64,000 nucleotides of DNA from Litoditis marina (GCA_964036275.1 OZ038434.1:17659879-17723878), one strand, 5' to 3'; positions 11,723 through 24,490 are shown, numbered from the stretch's first letter. Numbers and translations: made by a program. Notes: generated from the sequence alone by a model not told the origin.

Positions 11723-14700
11723 ATGGACTCCTTCCAAGAGGTTGGTCATTGATTAGTATACATTATCGATTACTTATCTCTAATGTGTAGATGTGCGTAG
11801 AAAACGGTGTTTCTCAGTTCCTGCTGTGTTATGAAATTCACAAGTTTATTCTGTTTGTTGCTCACTTTTTTCGATTATAAAGGGTGAAAATGTTGTAGTT
11901 TGGAGGTAGCAGCTGTACTCAAAAATTCGAGTCTAGTTCGACTACGAAACGTGAACTTAAGATTCACAAATCCAAGTAGTTTCCATTGAGTGTCATCCCC
12001 TAAAACAAGACCCGAGGACATTGTAATGCTCAACTGAGTTATGTGTTGTACCTATTTTTCGCGCGAGCAATCCGTGTCCAAAACAGGGGTTTTCTCGCAC
12101 TTTCGGTGCCCGACTCGAGTCTAATTGTGTTTGTATTCTAGTCGATTGTTTATCAAATGCAGTCTGCTTAAAATATGAAAATATGGAACAACCTTTAAAT
12201 CCGTGTAGTATCCACTATCTCTTGCAGTTTACTTATGAGTAGTTCTAAAATGAATATTTGAAGATCAGTACACCGTTAGTAATGCCCAGTCACGTTGAAC
12301 ATGTAAAACACAGCAGAACTCAGAAACGTACAACGACAAAGTGCGCAATTTCTACTCAGAATGCTAAATTCACGTGACTATTCAATTTACTTGTAGTATA
12401 ATAGAGAGTGGCTTAGGCAGTCCGAAACCGTGGATGTTCGTCTGTGCTGTGTTGTGTTTGTAGTTTGACGCCTGGCGGCGTAGTAGTCCCTCCAATCTCA
12501 TGAGAAGTTCATATGAGTTTCTCATGAGATACCTCATGAGCTACTCCTGAACTCTCAATGTTGTAGCATAGTAATCAATAGAATCTCATGAGAAGCTCAT
12601 GCAAATATCATCAACGGTGTCTCATGACATTTTTGAGGGATTTCCTACGCCGCTAGCTTTTGTGCAGTTCACGATTCGCAATATTTTCTGGGTATAGAGA
12701 TCAAATTACAACTCTGGCCACTGCCCAAACGACCAATTTGTTCAGGCGAAAAAGGCGCGCGATGAGGACTTCGATGATCTCATGGCTGCCTGTAACATAG
12801 CCAAGGACGCTGTCAAGAACGGAAATGTGAGTTGATAGTCCTCGTCTTTTCTATGTCATCAAGAATGCGGGTACTGCTCAGCAAAATGTTAGAAATGCCT
12901 CTGACATGAAACTGCAATGATGAGTGCACCATTGCAGTTCACGTATCTGAAGAATCTTACCAAGACATTTGGTTGAACCTCAGCGATGAAGTACATTGTG
13001 ATACTTCTGTTGTGAATCGCTGACAAATTCGCTGACTATTACGAAATTGCTCTTGATACGGAAACTGGAAATCCAGTCCACTATTTGCAGTCCGTTCAAA
13101 AGTCAGAAAACAAGACGACCGATGTCGAATCCTCTCCACTCAGCAAGTTGAATACGCAGGCAAGTTTGAGAAATATTACCGAAAATAGGTTTTTTTTCGG
13201 TGGAAACATGTGAATTCAATGCATTTTCGAGGAGTTCGAATCTTCCGTGAAGTCACAAATGTTTTCAAAGGGCACTATGCAATGAAACGACACGGTTCAG
13301 AAACCGCTTTTGGCCGTTCATAAAGTTTTTGGTATTGGTACTGTCGTTATCCGGGAATTTGTTGTGCAAAACATCAAAACTTTTGTGCTGTCAGATTGAC
13401 GCTTTGTTCGAGGACAGAAAAAGGATAACGGGGTTGATACCTGTTTCAGGAAGTAGCTTCTTCTGGATCCGTCAGCCCAGTTCCCAAAATAACCACCGAA
13501 AAATCGGAAACACCGAAAGCCCTCGACAACCTGGTTAGTTTTAAACTTAGAAAATATATAGAAAAAAAAATACTTTCGTTGCCCGAAAATTGATGATTCA
13601 CCTCAAAGTGGGACGATTATGTGGACCAATCCCGTGTCAACGGTCCTTTAAACGGCAATTGAAAAATGTGTTTAAAAGACTGAAGCGTTGCGATTGGACC
13701 ACGTAATCGTCCTTCTTTAAAAGCCTTTTCTGCCCAGTTGTTCTCTGCTTCTCTGATTCTGATTCCTCTCTTTCTAGCCAGTTGTCGAAGTGTCTTGTTG
13801 TGTGCAACTCGCGGGTAGAAATCAATCGGCATCTTGCTGAAGCAACACTTTCGTCGTTTTCTCTGATTCTCTCCATATTTGTGCATAAATCGTACTCCCG
13901 AGTTGATTCAAACATTATACTGTACTTTTATGGCGTCATTTACTACTTTGATATAATTTTTGTCCCATAATTTGAATACATTAAACAAAATTTGACTGAT
14001 TACATTTTGTACTATTTGCCTCGCTCAGTGATTAAAAATAAGCATGTGTTTCTCTTGGAATTGTTCCGATTTTTGCAGTTTCGACTGCTAATTTTGAGAT
14101 GGTTTGTGTGAACACTGAATAGGAACAAATGTAATATATAATTAATACAGGAATCATATATACCCGGAATATTCGAGAAAAACGTTTTATAGGTCTTTTT
14201 GTGCAAGTTATCACTTCTCCGCTCACACGTTGTAACGTAGTAAAATGGTGTTTCTGTCTCAAGCAGCCGCGACAGCTATTAACGATGATCGCTATTTATG
14301 TTACATACAAAATATTTCTATTTAGGTTGCAACGAAAGCATCTGTACTTATGTTACAACATACTGAACAGTTGAAAATCATACACTTTTCTGAAAAAAAG
14401 CTCAACGAGAAACCCTTACTTGATCGAATGGGTTCGTTCGAGACTCAAAAGATTTGTAAGAGATTTTTTCCTCTCATCTTTTTTATATGCAAAAGGAAAC
14501 GTCCAGTCGACCACTACGAGTTAGTTTTTTGTTCTTGCGTTACAATCTTTTCGGAGTAAAACGAGAGAAAAACCACACTATTTTTCATTAACCCCTTTGG
14601 GTTGAAATACTCTGAACCTCCTGGGTTCCAGACGTGGTCTGAGTCAGATGGTCTCAGACTGGTTATAAGGCAGTCGCAGACCATCTTGACCATGGTCTGA

Positions 14701-17700
14701 GACCAGTCGGTGTCAGACGTGGTCTGCGACCAGTCGCACTCCGGCCACCTGAATTCAGCGCGGCCGCAAACTCCCGCTTTTCAAATTTGAATTGATTAAC
14801 GTTACTACACCTCTCCATATTAACCTAAATCATTTGTAACTTTTGTATTTTTCAGTTTTCATGAATATATTATCATTATATTACTTCTATTCACAAATCT
14901 AAAACAAACAGAACAATATTTTGTTTTATTGGGATTTGAATTATTAATGTATATAAAGACAACTCTTAAATGTAATAATAAAAGATAAGGTTATCTATTC
15001 AACCTTCATTTCAATGCTAATTCTTTTTGAAAAAGAAATTCTTTTTCAAAAGAATACGCAATGAGAATGTTTACACTTTAACACCTAATCGAAGAAAAAC
15101 TTCTTTCGTGTGTTAGTGCGGCTTTTAACTGAGCTCGATTGATAAACTATCCTCATACGGGTACCCCCACACATGGTGGGCACCTGCGGTGGCAGGGTAA
15201 AAATCCCCCCTTCCTCCCCACGTGGGTCACGGGTTCGGTCATTGGGTCATAAGGATTGAAAGCACAGCAGAATCATAGGAAAGTCCCCTCGTCAACCCCG
15301 ATCACTAAAGAGCTTGATCCAAGAGACATCTGACGTGGTTAGGTAGTCGTCATCTCGAGGAGCTCGATAGAAAGGGCATCAGAAAGTCTTAGATGGCAAA
15401 AGGGGACGCGCGTCAAAATTGGAAAGAGCCTTTGTCCTCAACTCTTTGCGGCTTGAATACAAGTTCTCTTATTCCGACTTGGTTAGGTAGTCATCATCAA
15501 GTAGAAACATGTAGACAGGCAAGAGCCTCAAGGGTAACCAATAACTGTGTCACAAGTGGCCGATTGAACACAGGTCACCAATCAATACCGTGGTTTTGGG
15601 TATTTTGTGAAAAGAGACATATGAACAACAACACACAATATAACATAGTCAGGAACGCACTGCTTACGGACAAGGAAATGAGAATGAATAAATCCACTAA
15701 TTTCGTCTAAATATACCTAGGTAGATACACATAAGCAGCACGCACCATTATGGCTGATTTGCGCGGGGTGGCACCTCTGGCACGTACGTATCTAGTACTG
15801 GCCGGGCGTCACGGGAGGCGCGGAGGTTTTCATTTCGAGTCAGACCACGTCTGGAACCACGTGCGATTTGACCCATGCGTGGTCTGAGACCATCGTCAAT
15901 TGCGGGCAATTCTGGGGTGACTCAGACCACGTCTGAAACCCAGGAGGTTCAGAGTATAGTGGGTGCCAAATTTATAAATGTCTGTCTCTGGCTAGAATTG
16001 AACCTGCAAGCAGAGGATTGGTAGCAGGGCGCTAACCACTGCGCTATTAGAGTACACAGCACGTAAATTTTGGAATCGAAGACATGAGTGCGTACACAAC
16101 GGAAAGTGAGATATACCTTCTCGCTTTTCTGTTGGAGACGACTATAGCGGAACACCTATGCGTATTGTGACTATACTATCCCGACTTCGCTTACGCTTAT
16201 AGTAATCTGACTTACAACGGATAATATTGTTCTTATATAACTTTTTATATAAGGTTTCCTTATAATGCTGTTCTTATTTTTGAGCAACAAACACACGATG
16301 TTGCGTGTTCAAATAGAATTTGACGAATTTTCAAAAACAAGTCAAATAGCCAGCGAGAAAACGATGTATGTGATCTGTCTGTACGGTGAACAACAATTAG
16401 TTGGTAGAATGACGTGATAGTCACGTAGAATGCGATGTTATCTACTTTGTCATTCTACGTTCTCGATGTATTTTGAGCATTTCACACAACATTGTATTTG
16501 ATAGTGTCACAACATGAGTACATAAAACAGTACCATAGTAGAATGCAAAGAAACATCAAAATGCTTTTTGATTGCTCTTTGTTGAATTTTTACGTGTTTG
16601 AGATAGTCAACGTGACTGTAGGTAACTATATTCGACTGGCGGTCAATATGTTCTCCAAGTACGTATGCTAGAAGATCCCGGCACCTTTATCCCATTCCGC
16701 GTCTCCTCAATAAACGCTATTTCTCTGCTCTCACATCCAGCCTGCATGTAAGAGACAAGAAATAGTGAGGCAGAGCGAGAGACGCAGGATGGGATGGAGG
16801 TGCCGGGATCTTCTAGCATACGTACTCTGAATTGTTCCCTGATTGCAGCAGGATTCGTCGTTCGAGTCAGATGCGGTGACGGTAGTGGAAAAGGACGACA
16901 ACGGCTTCGTCTACTACAAATGTCGGTTCTGTGGTCTGACATTCAATTACATGAACACCCTGAGGGCACACGAGAGAGTCCACGCCGTCTCACAGGTGAT
17001 CGCTATTCTCTCTCTCTCCTCTCTCTTTCTCTCTTTCTCTATAATTGAGCTTTTTCTCTCTCTCCCTCTCTTTTTCCTACTCTTCTTCCCTGATCCACAC
17101 CATAAAAGAAAACTCGAGATACACGATATATATAGTGTGACCAACTTCCATAATCATAACTTTGGTAGAGCGACAGTAAAACATCGAGAGAGAACTATGA
17201 ACACATCGTAATAGTTCGCCCGTGATTTGTGAATGTTCTCTTTCTCAGCCCTACGTATGTGGGAAGTGCGGCGAGGCATTCGAGTTCTCCTGCCAACTGG
17301 AGTACCACACCACGCAGCACGGAAGTAAGTTCGCTCAGAAAACTTCCTGTTGGAATATTGCCTATTACCAAAAACAAACAAATTTCTAAATATCTTCATA
17401 ATGCTGCTCTGGTTCAAATCGAACAATTTACGATGGTAGAAAATCTTTCTCGCCTATACCATTTTTCATTTGAAGAGAATTTTATTGTCAGTCCGGTCAG
17501 CAAACGTACAACGTTCTCACAACAATAGTGTAATTCAAATTGAAAGTATTCTATCCGGGGGTTTAATGTGGTTTTATGTTTCATAGTCATTTCTAATGAT
17601 CACCTAGTTGCCGTTCGAGCGAACCACTACTAACGGTTCAGTAAGGGTTAGCAAACCACTGACATTCTACTTACGTAAGTTTATATATACAATAATACTT

Positions 17701-19252
17701 GTGTTATGCTTGCGTATAAATGATAATACTCACGTTAGCTCTCTCCAGACACCAAAGGCTACAAGTGTGAATGTGGAAGAGCGTTCTTCTCCTACACCGA
17801 AATGTTGTATCACAAACACCCGGAAGACATACAGAAAGAGAATGAGGAGAAGGTACGAGTTAAAAGTAGCAATCTGTTATCCCATGGGAGAAGTCTTACG
17901 TGCGCCAGAAAAGTGCTTGGTTTCGGATATGACGCGTTGTTGCTTATTCGTGTTCAGAAATAAGTGATATGTCAGCTAATCATCGCTATGACTTATCGAG
18001 CTCAGTTTGTAAAAGAGAAAGTATAATAAATAGTGAATAAACTGTGCTATGCTCCAACACCAAACTACAATTTGAACTAGCTAGTTCCTAAGATAGTCAT
18101 TGATCTTTCAGTTGCACGGTGCCCCTCTGCTAGTCTCTCCCTCGACCTCCAACCCCCTTTCCATGGCTGACATGCCGGTGCCCGAATTCGCCGAGAAGGG
18201 ATTCGAACCAAAACATCCGATGAAGGTAAACCGCTAATATATTTTCGACCAAAACTCCATATATCGAGTAAATTGTATTTGGTAGCAACTTGGCAATGAT
18301 TTTCGACTCTTTCTCAAGTTTTAGTTAGTTATAGTTTAGTATGAAATTTAGATGAAAAAATTTGCCTAAAATATCCAAACTAAAATATCTAGTTATAAAT
18401 TGAGAAATTGAGAAATCTATAATATAAAGATGTGACTGTTTTGGTGAGAAATAGCATGGAGGAGGATCAACTTCGAGAATGATATATTTATAGGTGTTAT
18501 TTCCAGGTTTACAACGACGTGCGGTCGAAGCCGTACATCTGTGAGTACTGTAGCAAGAGCTACTCGGACAGTAGACAGCTGGCCTATCACATGTACGGAC
18601 ACAGAGGTCAGTTATACTCAATGTCAGAGCACAAGCAAGAGAATACTGTATGTAGAAATTTGTGATGTGTGGTACACTTAGGCCCTTGTCTTACTAACGA
18701 ACTTATGTGACATCGGCCAAACGTTTGTTGCTGGATATAAATCACTTGTATACAAAGTAAATGAAATGTAATCAAATTGCTCATTCATGAAATTCGGACG
18801 ATACATTCTTAAATGGGAAATTTCACGGGATCGTTTACCTTTTTTTCAATATTGAAGCATATGGTTTCAGGTGAGAAAACGTTCAACCCGCGTGCATCGA
18901 GATACATGATTGGAAGAGAAGGAATCGGATACACTGACAGGTGACTTATAGATCAGACTTTTTTCCCGGAAATATTGTTTCCAGTTCTTCCATTGAAGTT
19001 CGTAAATGTAACGGTTTTAATGCAATTACAGAATTTATCTGATACAATATTACCATGTCAGTCTTTCCACATTGCAGTAAAAAGATTGAAACTTAAAGAA
19101 GAGAATCACAACTTTTTCATAGCAGTCATTATTCCAAGTTTGGTCTACTTACCATGGATTTAATAACAATTTGAAACTTCCTTACATTTTTCAGATCATC
19201 CTACTACATGTTCCCGAGAACAAGTGGATATACTGGCTATACTTCTTATTGA
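11723..19252 (+). CDS. C2H2 zinc-finger protein (306 aa)
   Basis: Probable nuclear DNA-binding protein. Exons: 11723-11740, 12746-12826, 13091-13159, 13450-13533, 16849-16995, 17249-17324, 17749-17852, 18112-18225, 18507-18606, 18871-18940 and 19195-19252, giving 306 aa. The first four exons encode a short acidic, then S/T-rich leader. Two consecutive classical fingers follow: CRFCGLTFNYMNTLRAH..H and CGKCGEAFEFSCQLEYH..H. A degenerate finger has a CxC pair and HxH (CECGRAFFSYTEMLYHKH). After a linker comes a fourth classical finger (CEYCSKSYSDSRQLAYH..H). The tail is rich in Tyr, Gly and Ser and ends GYTGYTSY. Exon 3 uses a GC donor (CAG/GCAAGT). Intron 4 is 3.3 kb and holds a Tc1-like element, a SINE and two MITEs. 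I do not recognise a specific orthologue. Confidence 0.8.
12286..12400 (+). repeat. Dispersed repeat family A, copy 2
   Basis: Core AACACAGCAGAACTCAGAAA and end ATTCACGTGACTATTCAATT...AGTATA. It lies in intron 1 of the zinc-finger gene. Confidence 0.75.
12472..12655. repeat. MITE family D, copy 1
   Basis: Terminal inverted repeats CTGGCGGCGTAG / CTACGCCGCTAG. The interior has repeated CTCATGAG motifs in both orientations. Other copies are at 35999 and 39813. Confidence 0.75.
13603..13720 (+). repeat. MITE family B, copy 3 (foldback)
   Basis: Reads GGACGATTATGTGGACCAAT at the left and its near-inverse ATTGGACCACGTAATCGTCC at the right. It lies 69 bp behind exon 4 of the zinc-finger gene. Confidence 0.8.
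14608..15956. mobile_element. 1.35-kb Tc1/mariner-like non-autonomous element
   Basis: Exact 20-bp inverted ends: TACTCTGAACCTCCTGGGTT at 14608 and its complement ending at 15956. The TA may be the duplicated target, which leaves TIRs starting CTCTGAACC. Subterminal copies of GGTCTGAGACCA and GACGTGGTCTGAG fill both ends. A 105-aa open frame (15393-15710) has no recognisable transposase features, so the copy is probably non-autonomous. It inserted directly next to the start of the SINE at 15957. Confidence 0.7.
15957..16155 (-). mobile_element. tRNA-derived SINE (second type), copy 1
   Basis: On the minus strand it has a ~100-bp leader, then TAGCGCAGTGGTTAGCGC (A box) and GGTTCAATTCTAGCC (B box), ending in TTTGGCACCCACTATA. 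The copy at 31612-31806 has the same order and the same end, so this is a dispersed tRNA-like element rather than a working tRNA gene. Confidence 0.65.
16659..16826. repeat. MITE family C, copy 1 (foldback)
   Basis: A long palindrome: GTACGTATGCTAGAAGATCC at the left and GGATCTTCTAGCATACGTAC at the right, with CTCTGCCTCAC/CTCTGC-type blocks in the loop. It ends 22 bp upstream of the exon at 16849. Confidence 0.85.
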
Positions 19253-19280
19253 TAAAAATTCTAAGTTATTTCAAGATACA

Positions 19281-19310
19281 ATCGCGCGCAGCGCGAAGCG
19301 CTGTGCGAGA
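19281..19310 (+). repeat. GC-rich palindromic repeat shared with 48261-48290
   Basis: Reads ATCGCGCGCAGCGCGAAGCG CTGTGCGAG. The inverse, with few changes, occurs in the receptor intron at 48261-48290. It is unusually GC-rich for this genome. Confidence 0.6.
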
Positions 19311-19850
19311 TTTGTCTTTGGTCCGGCTAATGCGCGCTTTAATTTTTTTAGTTCACTCTCAAAAAGGTCCAATTGTGCAAATCAGAACTTTTTATGATTT
19401 GCTGATTTTCTATGGCACATTTACAAGCTATGTTCGAAATTTGAACGAAATTGATTGAGTTTGCGCCGAGTTATGACGTTATGCGCTTCATGCAGACCGC
19501 CAACTTCCGCCGTGTTTCCTTCCGTCCTTCCGTCTGTGTTGGTGCGCACTCCTGGGAAATTTTTATGTGTGAACCGATTTGACTGAAAATTTGGGACACG
19601 ATAGATATCCCACTCAAACCTTGGGGGCGCAAACTTTTTTTCGAAAATTTTTTTTTTCATCAAGTTATGGGTCTTTGAAAATGTCTCTGCGTCTCTTCAT
19701 TTCGTGCACTCTCTCGCCCTCTCTGTCGGGATAAATCAGATTGCGTTATAACTCAGCTCAGTCCTAAGCAATTCAAGTAAAATTTGAAGTATGATACCAC
19801 GACATGAACTGACATCGATTTAGATGTAAGTCTCCTACTGATGACGTCAT

Positions 19851-20620
19851 CGAGGATTCTGGAGCTCGGATGACGTCATTTTTGAAAAGTGCAAAGTTGA
19901 CGTCACATATATTTTCAAATGATGGTAATATCTTAGAAAGGGTCAATTAACGGTGAAACTCAATCTAAGAGTGACGTATTCTGGGATTCTGGAGACCAGA
20001 TGACGTCATTTTTGAAAAGTGCAAAGTTGACGTCACATATATTTTCAAATGCTGAAAATGTCTTAGAAAGGGTCAATTAACGGTGAAACTCAATCTAAGA
20101 GTGACGTATTCTGGGATTCTGGAGACCAGATGACGTCATTTTTGAAAAGTGCAAAGTTGACGTCACATATATTTTCAAATGCTGAAAATGTCTTAGAAAG
20201 GGTCAATTAACGGTGAAACTCAATCTAAGAGTGACGTATTCTGGGATTCTGGAGACCAATTGACGTCATTTTTGAAAAGTGCAAAGTTGACGTCACATAT
20301 ATTTTCAAATGCTGAAAATATCTTAAAAATGGTATATTAACGATAAAACTTCATCTAAATATGACTTATTCTGGAATTCAGAAGGCCAGATGACGTCAAC
20401 TTTAAAAAAAATTGACGTGAAATATGTTTTCGAATGCTGGAAGTTTCTTAAAAATGGTCAATTCACGATGAAACTTCATTCAAACATGACGTATTCTAGG
20501 ATTCTGAAGGGCAGATGAAGTAAGTTTCTAGAACTGCAATGTTGACGTCATATTTTTTTTCCGAATGATGGTAATACTTGACAAGTGGTTCATCAAGAAA
20601 ACAATTTTATCTGCACCGTA
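19851..20620 (+). repeat. 130-bp satellite array, about six units
   Basis: Units start at 19851, 19981, 20111, 20241 and 20371, exactly 130 bp apart, and at ~20496. The middle units are almost identical and the outer ones have diverged. Most units carry TGACGTCA or GACGTCAC twice and the block AAAGGGTCAATTAACGGTGA. Confidence 0.9.
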
Positions 20621-20665
20621 CAGATCAAACCACATACCTACGGCATGTATACAAAAAGAGAAAAA

Positions 20666-21194
20666 TTCATGAAAAAGTGGGGGCCCAACGAATGTAAGAT
20701 TTGTCTTCTGCTGTGCGCCCCTTAGACAACTACTCTCAAATGGATCAGCTACTGCTACAAAAACCGAAAAATACTAATATACTCAAGTATAACTGTTCAT
20801 TACAAACATACAAAAGTCGTAAAATATTTTCTCAAACCTGTAAACTAGAATCTACAAATCACAGATGTTAACTCAACCTACTCAATTATAGAGTTCCTGG
20901 TTTTGTACACAATGGTTGGCATTTTTTGTCATTACTTCAATTCTAGGTGCTATAACGTTTGTCATATTATTCAAAAGTTGTTCTCTCTTTCGCAGCTGTG
21001 ACTTGTAGATTCTAGTTTACAGGTTTGAGAAAATATTTTACGACTTTTGTATGTTTGTAATGAACAGTTATACTTGAGTATATTAGTATTTTTCGGTTTT
21101 TGTAGCAGTAGCTGATCCATTTGAGAGTAGTTGTCTAAGGGGCGCACAGCAGAAGACAAATCTTACATTCGTTGGGCCCCCACTTTTTCATGAA
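20666..21194. repeat. Long inverted repeat, 199-bp arms, 131-bp loop
   Basis: The left arm (20666-20864) and right arm (20996-21194) are reverse complements with a single mismatch that I can find (AAATCACAG versus AAGTCACAG near the loop). A transcript through it would fold into a long hairpin. Confidence 0.9.
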
Positions 21195-22384
21195 TACAAG
21201 CTTTAATTCATCATGTATTTTCTATATTTTTCCTCTCTTTCAAAGTCAATTGAATTTTTTCTGCAGTTATTACAAACTCTTGTCGTAGAGATATTTTCTG
21301 TTACCGTCAGTATTCGAAACTCACAACTGGTTTGCTGTACATTTAGTATTATCCTTTTCTAATCTTTCAGTCTTCTTATTCTATTGAGTAGAGTTTGTCC
21401 ATTGATTTGATTCAAAATGTTTTTTTTTATGAAACAATGAAATATGATAAGTCATACATCTGGTTTCTCTTCTGAATCGTCTGTTCAAATAATTTTTGTT
21501 ATAAAACGACGATCGTCAGTTCTACAAACGGCTTAATAAGAGTTTACGTACAAAAACAGAGTCACATTCAAGATGTGGAATAATTTACGTGATTTTCTGG
21601 TGGACATGTGTAAATCATAAAGTTCAGTGAGTGCATTTGAGTATCTTTACCATTCTCCACTAAAATCCACTCTCATAAAACTCCCCACAGATATCTAAAC
21701 ATTTGAATAGTGTTCCGGTTTGAAAGCGGCTTATTCGGAAAGACCAGGATGCGAACTCGAAATATCAGATCTCCCTTCACCTGGAAGACCCGTTGTTTCA
21801 AGCGAAAGTCGGCTAGCGAACCCGCCCCAAAAGATAAAAGGGGTCACCATTTCATTCCACTTTCTCTCCTTTTCCGCTATTTTCACTGGCTATCAGATAG
21901 TCAGAGTCGAAGATCTTCGATTGACATTCTTTTCCTTTTTAGCGAATTAACTCAACTCTTGAATATACTGTCTATACCGTACATTACAGCTATGTTACTA
22001 GTAATATTGTATAGTAGTCAAACGGCCTGCTTCACGTAAAATCTTATATTCGCAACCTCTTAATAAGAAAATGTACTAACTTTGCTCACAATATTTAGTT
22101 CAACAGGGTTTTTGTACCATGTACTTGAGTTCCTTGTCAACATCTTGTGGGTTTCATCATATAGTTTCACCACACCATTCGCATTCAGTGTTTGAAAACG
22201 AGTCACCCACAAAATGCATATTGTTTTTTAACTACGTTACAACGTGTGAGCGGAGAAGTAATGTTTTTTTTTAAAGTTTTCTATCATCAGTACCATCTTT
22301 ATTTTTATTGAAGGATAAAAACCATTTTCTTTTTTCAGACTAAACATAAATAAACAATAAAATATCAATCTCTCCGTGTTCCAG

Positions 22385-24472
22385 ATGCGAGTGGCTCTGT
22401 GTGTGTTTCTGTGCATTGTGGCTGTGTCTTCTTTCAAACCAAGAAATCCTTTGAAGACGAAAAAATACAAGTGTATCGAAATCGCCGAGGACGAAGAAGT
22501 TCACATTGTCAGCAAGTCCAAAGTAAGTCCCATGTATATTAGGGGGTGGCCATATCTGTAGTTTGATCACGCTCACAGCAGTATTTCAAAATAACGAATG
22601 ATGGGAATCAGACTACAAATACAATAGAAACATTGACTGTTGCGAACAGCCATACTCTATAAAAAAATTGCATTTGAACAGTTAGTTTTTCAACTCGGAA
22701 TGTTCCCTAACTCTTCTCCGATCGTATCATAACAACTAAAATGTGTGATTGCTGTTTCATGGTAAATTGCTTGCTCTCCGATTGTACTTGGCTAAAAACA
22801 CTCAAGCACAGACGTCAAAGGCTTTTTCTCGTAGATGAAAAATCGCACTAGAGCACACTTGTTCGATTTATTGAACGACTCTTTGAATTTCGACCTCATT
22901 CTCTCGATTAATCTTCTCACACATTTGCCCAAATTAGATAGTTTTCTCGAACAGAAAACTGGACGCTAAGAGATTTGGTTCGATAAAGAATAGTGAATCT
23001 CTGCTCCTATCTGCTGCAAATTTAACATTTAGAGGTAATGAATTTCTCGTGTGGTAAGAAGAGAGGTGAAATTCCGGGAGGATTTCTTTATTGCAACAAA
23101 GAATAGAATTATTTCCAACTTTGAAATCTTTCCTACAATTCAGATTATAGCCGCTCATTCCAACAATGTCAACTCCGAGGTTGATTTCATAACTTAATTA
23201 TACTGTTAACTCGACATTCCATTCAGCCATCCGCCTCCAGGACCTGGAATCCGGAGGATGAGCAACTTCGCTCCATCGGAACCGCCAAGTTCGCCTCCCA
23301 GGAGACGATAGAAGTACCACAGGCCCATAGGGTGAGTACGGTTATCGCTCGGGAACGGTTGTGCCCATTTATTTCTGCTTCCCAGCTACTAGACCTACAG
23401 CGCATGCAGTTCGGTGAGGCCGCAGCCATGCCAATCCTTTCTGCGTCTCTCTGACCTGCACGCTCTATCTGTCTGCCCACGAGACCTTGGAAACCTCCAT
23501 CCATAGTGTTGCTAAATTGAATTTGACGTGAAGAATGGTTTCGCTGTGTGTCTTGAGTAATTGACAAAAATGCGATAGAGAAAAATCAACCTCAAACTAA
23601 CCCGAATCTCAACCTCCTCCAAGATATCAAACCTGTTGGACCTGAAGTTCAACTTGAACTTCCTCAACCTGGAGCCTCAAACTACAAACTTCAAAAATTC
23701 TCTGTTCACTCTCCGATATTTGTAGGTGATTGAGCAAAATACGATAATCCCCTCTGCCACGCCGACCCCTCCCTCCGACTACCCATCTGATGTGAAGACG
23801 GACAAGAATGGAAACCCGCTGATTCTCTCCCCTGCTCACTGCAAACAGGTTTTTGGAGTAGAATACATCAATTTGTTCATAAGTAGTAGAGTTATATTAG
23901 TGATAACAATAGTATTAGTTCCTACAAGGAACATAAGAAGAGTAAGTTGTAAACAATAAAGTGCAAATAAGATAGGTTTTTCATTGTTGCGTTGTGTTGC
24001 ATCTAAGTCTGTACGATAATGTTAGCACGACACTTTTCTCATGGGGACTGAGAAAACAAAGAACTTTCGTCAACTCAATTCATTTTTTAGTCAAGTTTTC
24101 TTACTAAACAGATAATCTACATTTATCGTTGAACGTTAAACGCACACATTTTACATTCTAATTCATTCTTTCACTTCGCGTCGTTTTGAGACGGTGATCA
24201 TCCTACATATCACATTATCATCAAAACGTCTTCTTGTGCAGTAGTGGTGCAAGAAGACGTTTTGACGCTTAACGCACAAGTGTTTTAAATGAGTGAACAA
24301 GTTCTCAAATAAGTATATTCAGGTGGAAGGTTATGCGAAGATGTATGGAGTTACTGACGTGAAGGCGTGGGTGGCCAAGCACTGCACCTTCGCCAAGATG
24401 TACCTCCCCGGGGCCACCTGCGAAGAAATAAACATTCTTGTCGAATCATGTTATAGGAACAAGTTCCTCTGA
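22385..24472 (+). CDS. Small secreted protein, unknown function (171 aa)
   Basis: Exons 22385-22522, 23227-23331, 23726-23848 and 24323-24472; all introns are phase 0. The ATG follows TTCCAG directly, which suggests spliced-leader trans-splicing and fixes the start. The N-terminus MRVALCVFLCIVAVSS is a signal peptide. A Lys/Glu-rich region follows, then a Pro/Thr segment, then a C-terminal part with four cysteines (HCKQ, HCTF, TCEE, SCYR), probably two disulfides. An AATAAA lies 13 bp behind the stop. I do not recognise the family; the compact C-terminal domain looks like a nematode-specific secreted domain. It is convergent with the astacin gene that ends at 24845. Confidence 0.8.
24162..24267. 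repeat. Repeat family G, copy 1, with hairpin
   Basis: TTTCACTTCGCGTCGTTT and AAAACGTCTTCTTGTGCAGT are shared with 45336-45421. Here the second block is followed by its inverse (TGCAAGAAGACGTTTTGA), forming a hairpin. It lies in the last intron of the secreted-protein gene. Confidence 0.65.
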
Positions 24473-24484
24473 AAACTAATAACT

Positions 24485-24490
24485 AATAAA
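24485..24490 (+). terminator. Poly(A) signal of the secreted-protein gene
   Basis: AATAAA, 13 bp behind the TGA at 24470-24472. Confidence 0.6.

Larger units (their letters stand above)
19253..22384. other. Intergenic region rich in repeats
   Basis: 3.1 kb with no supported exon. It holds a GC-rich palindromic repeat, a 130-bp satellite array, a long inverted repeat and AT-rich DNA up to the acceptor at 22379-22384. Confidence 0.6.

Noticed and set aside
16659..16826. Coding region in the family-C palindrome
   Set aside because: Open frames of similar sequence occur at 40164, 48459 and 51234 only because the MITE repeats; there is no start or splice context.
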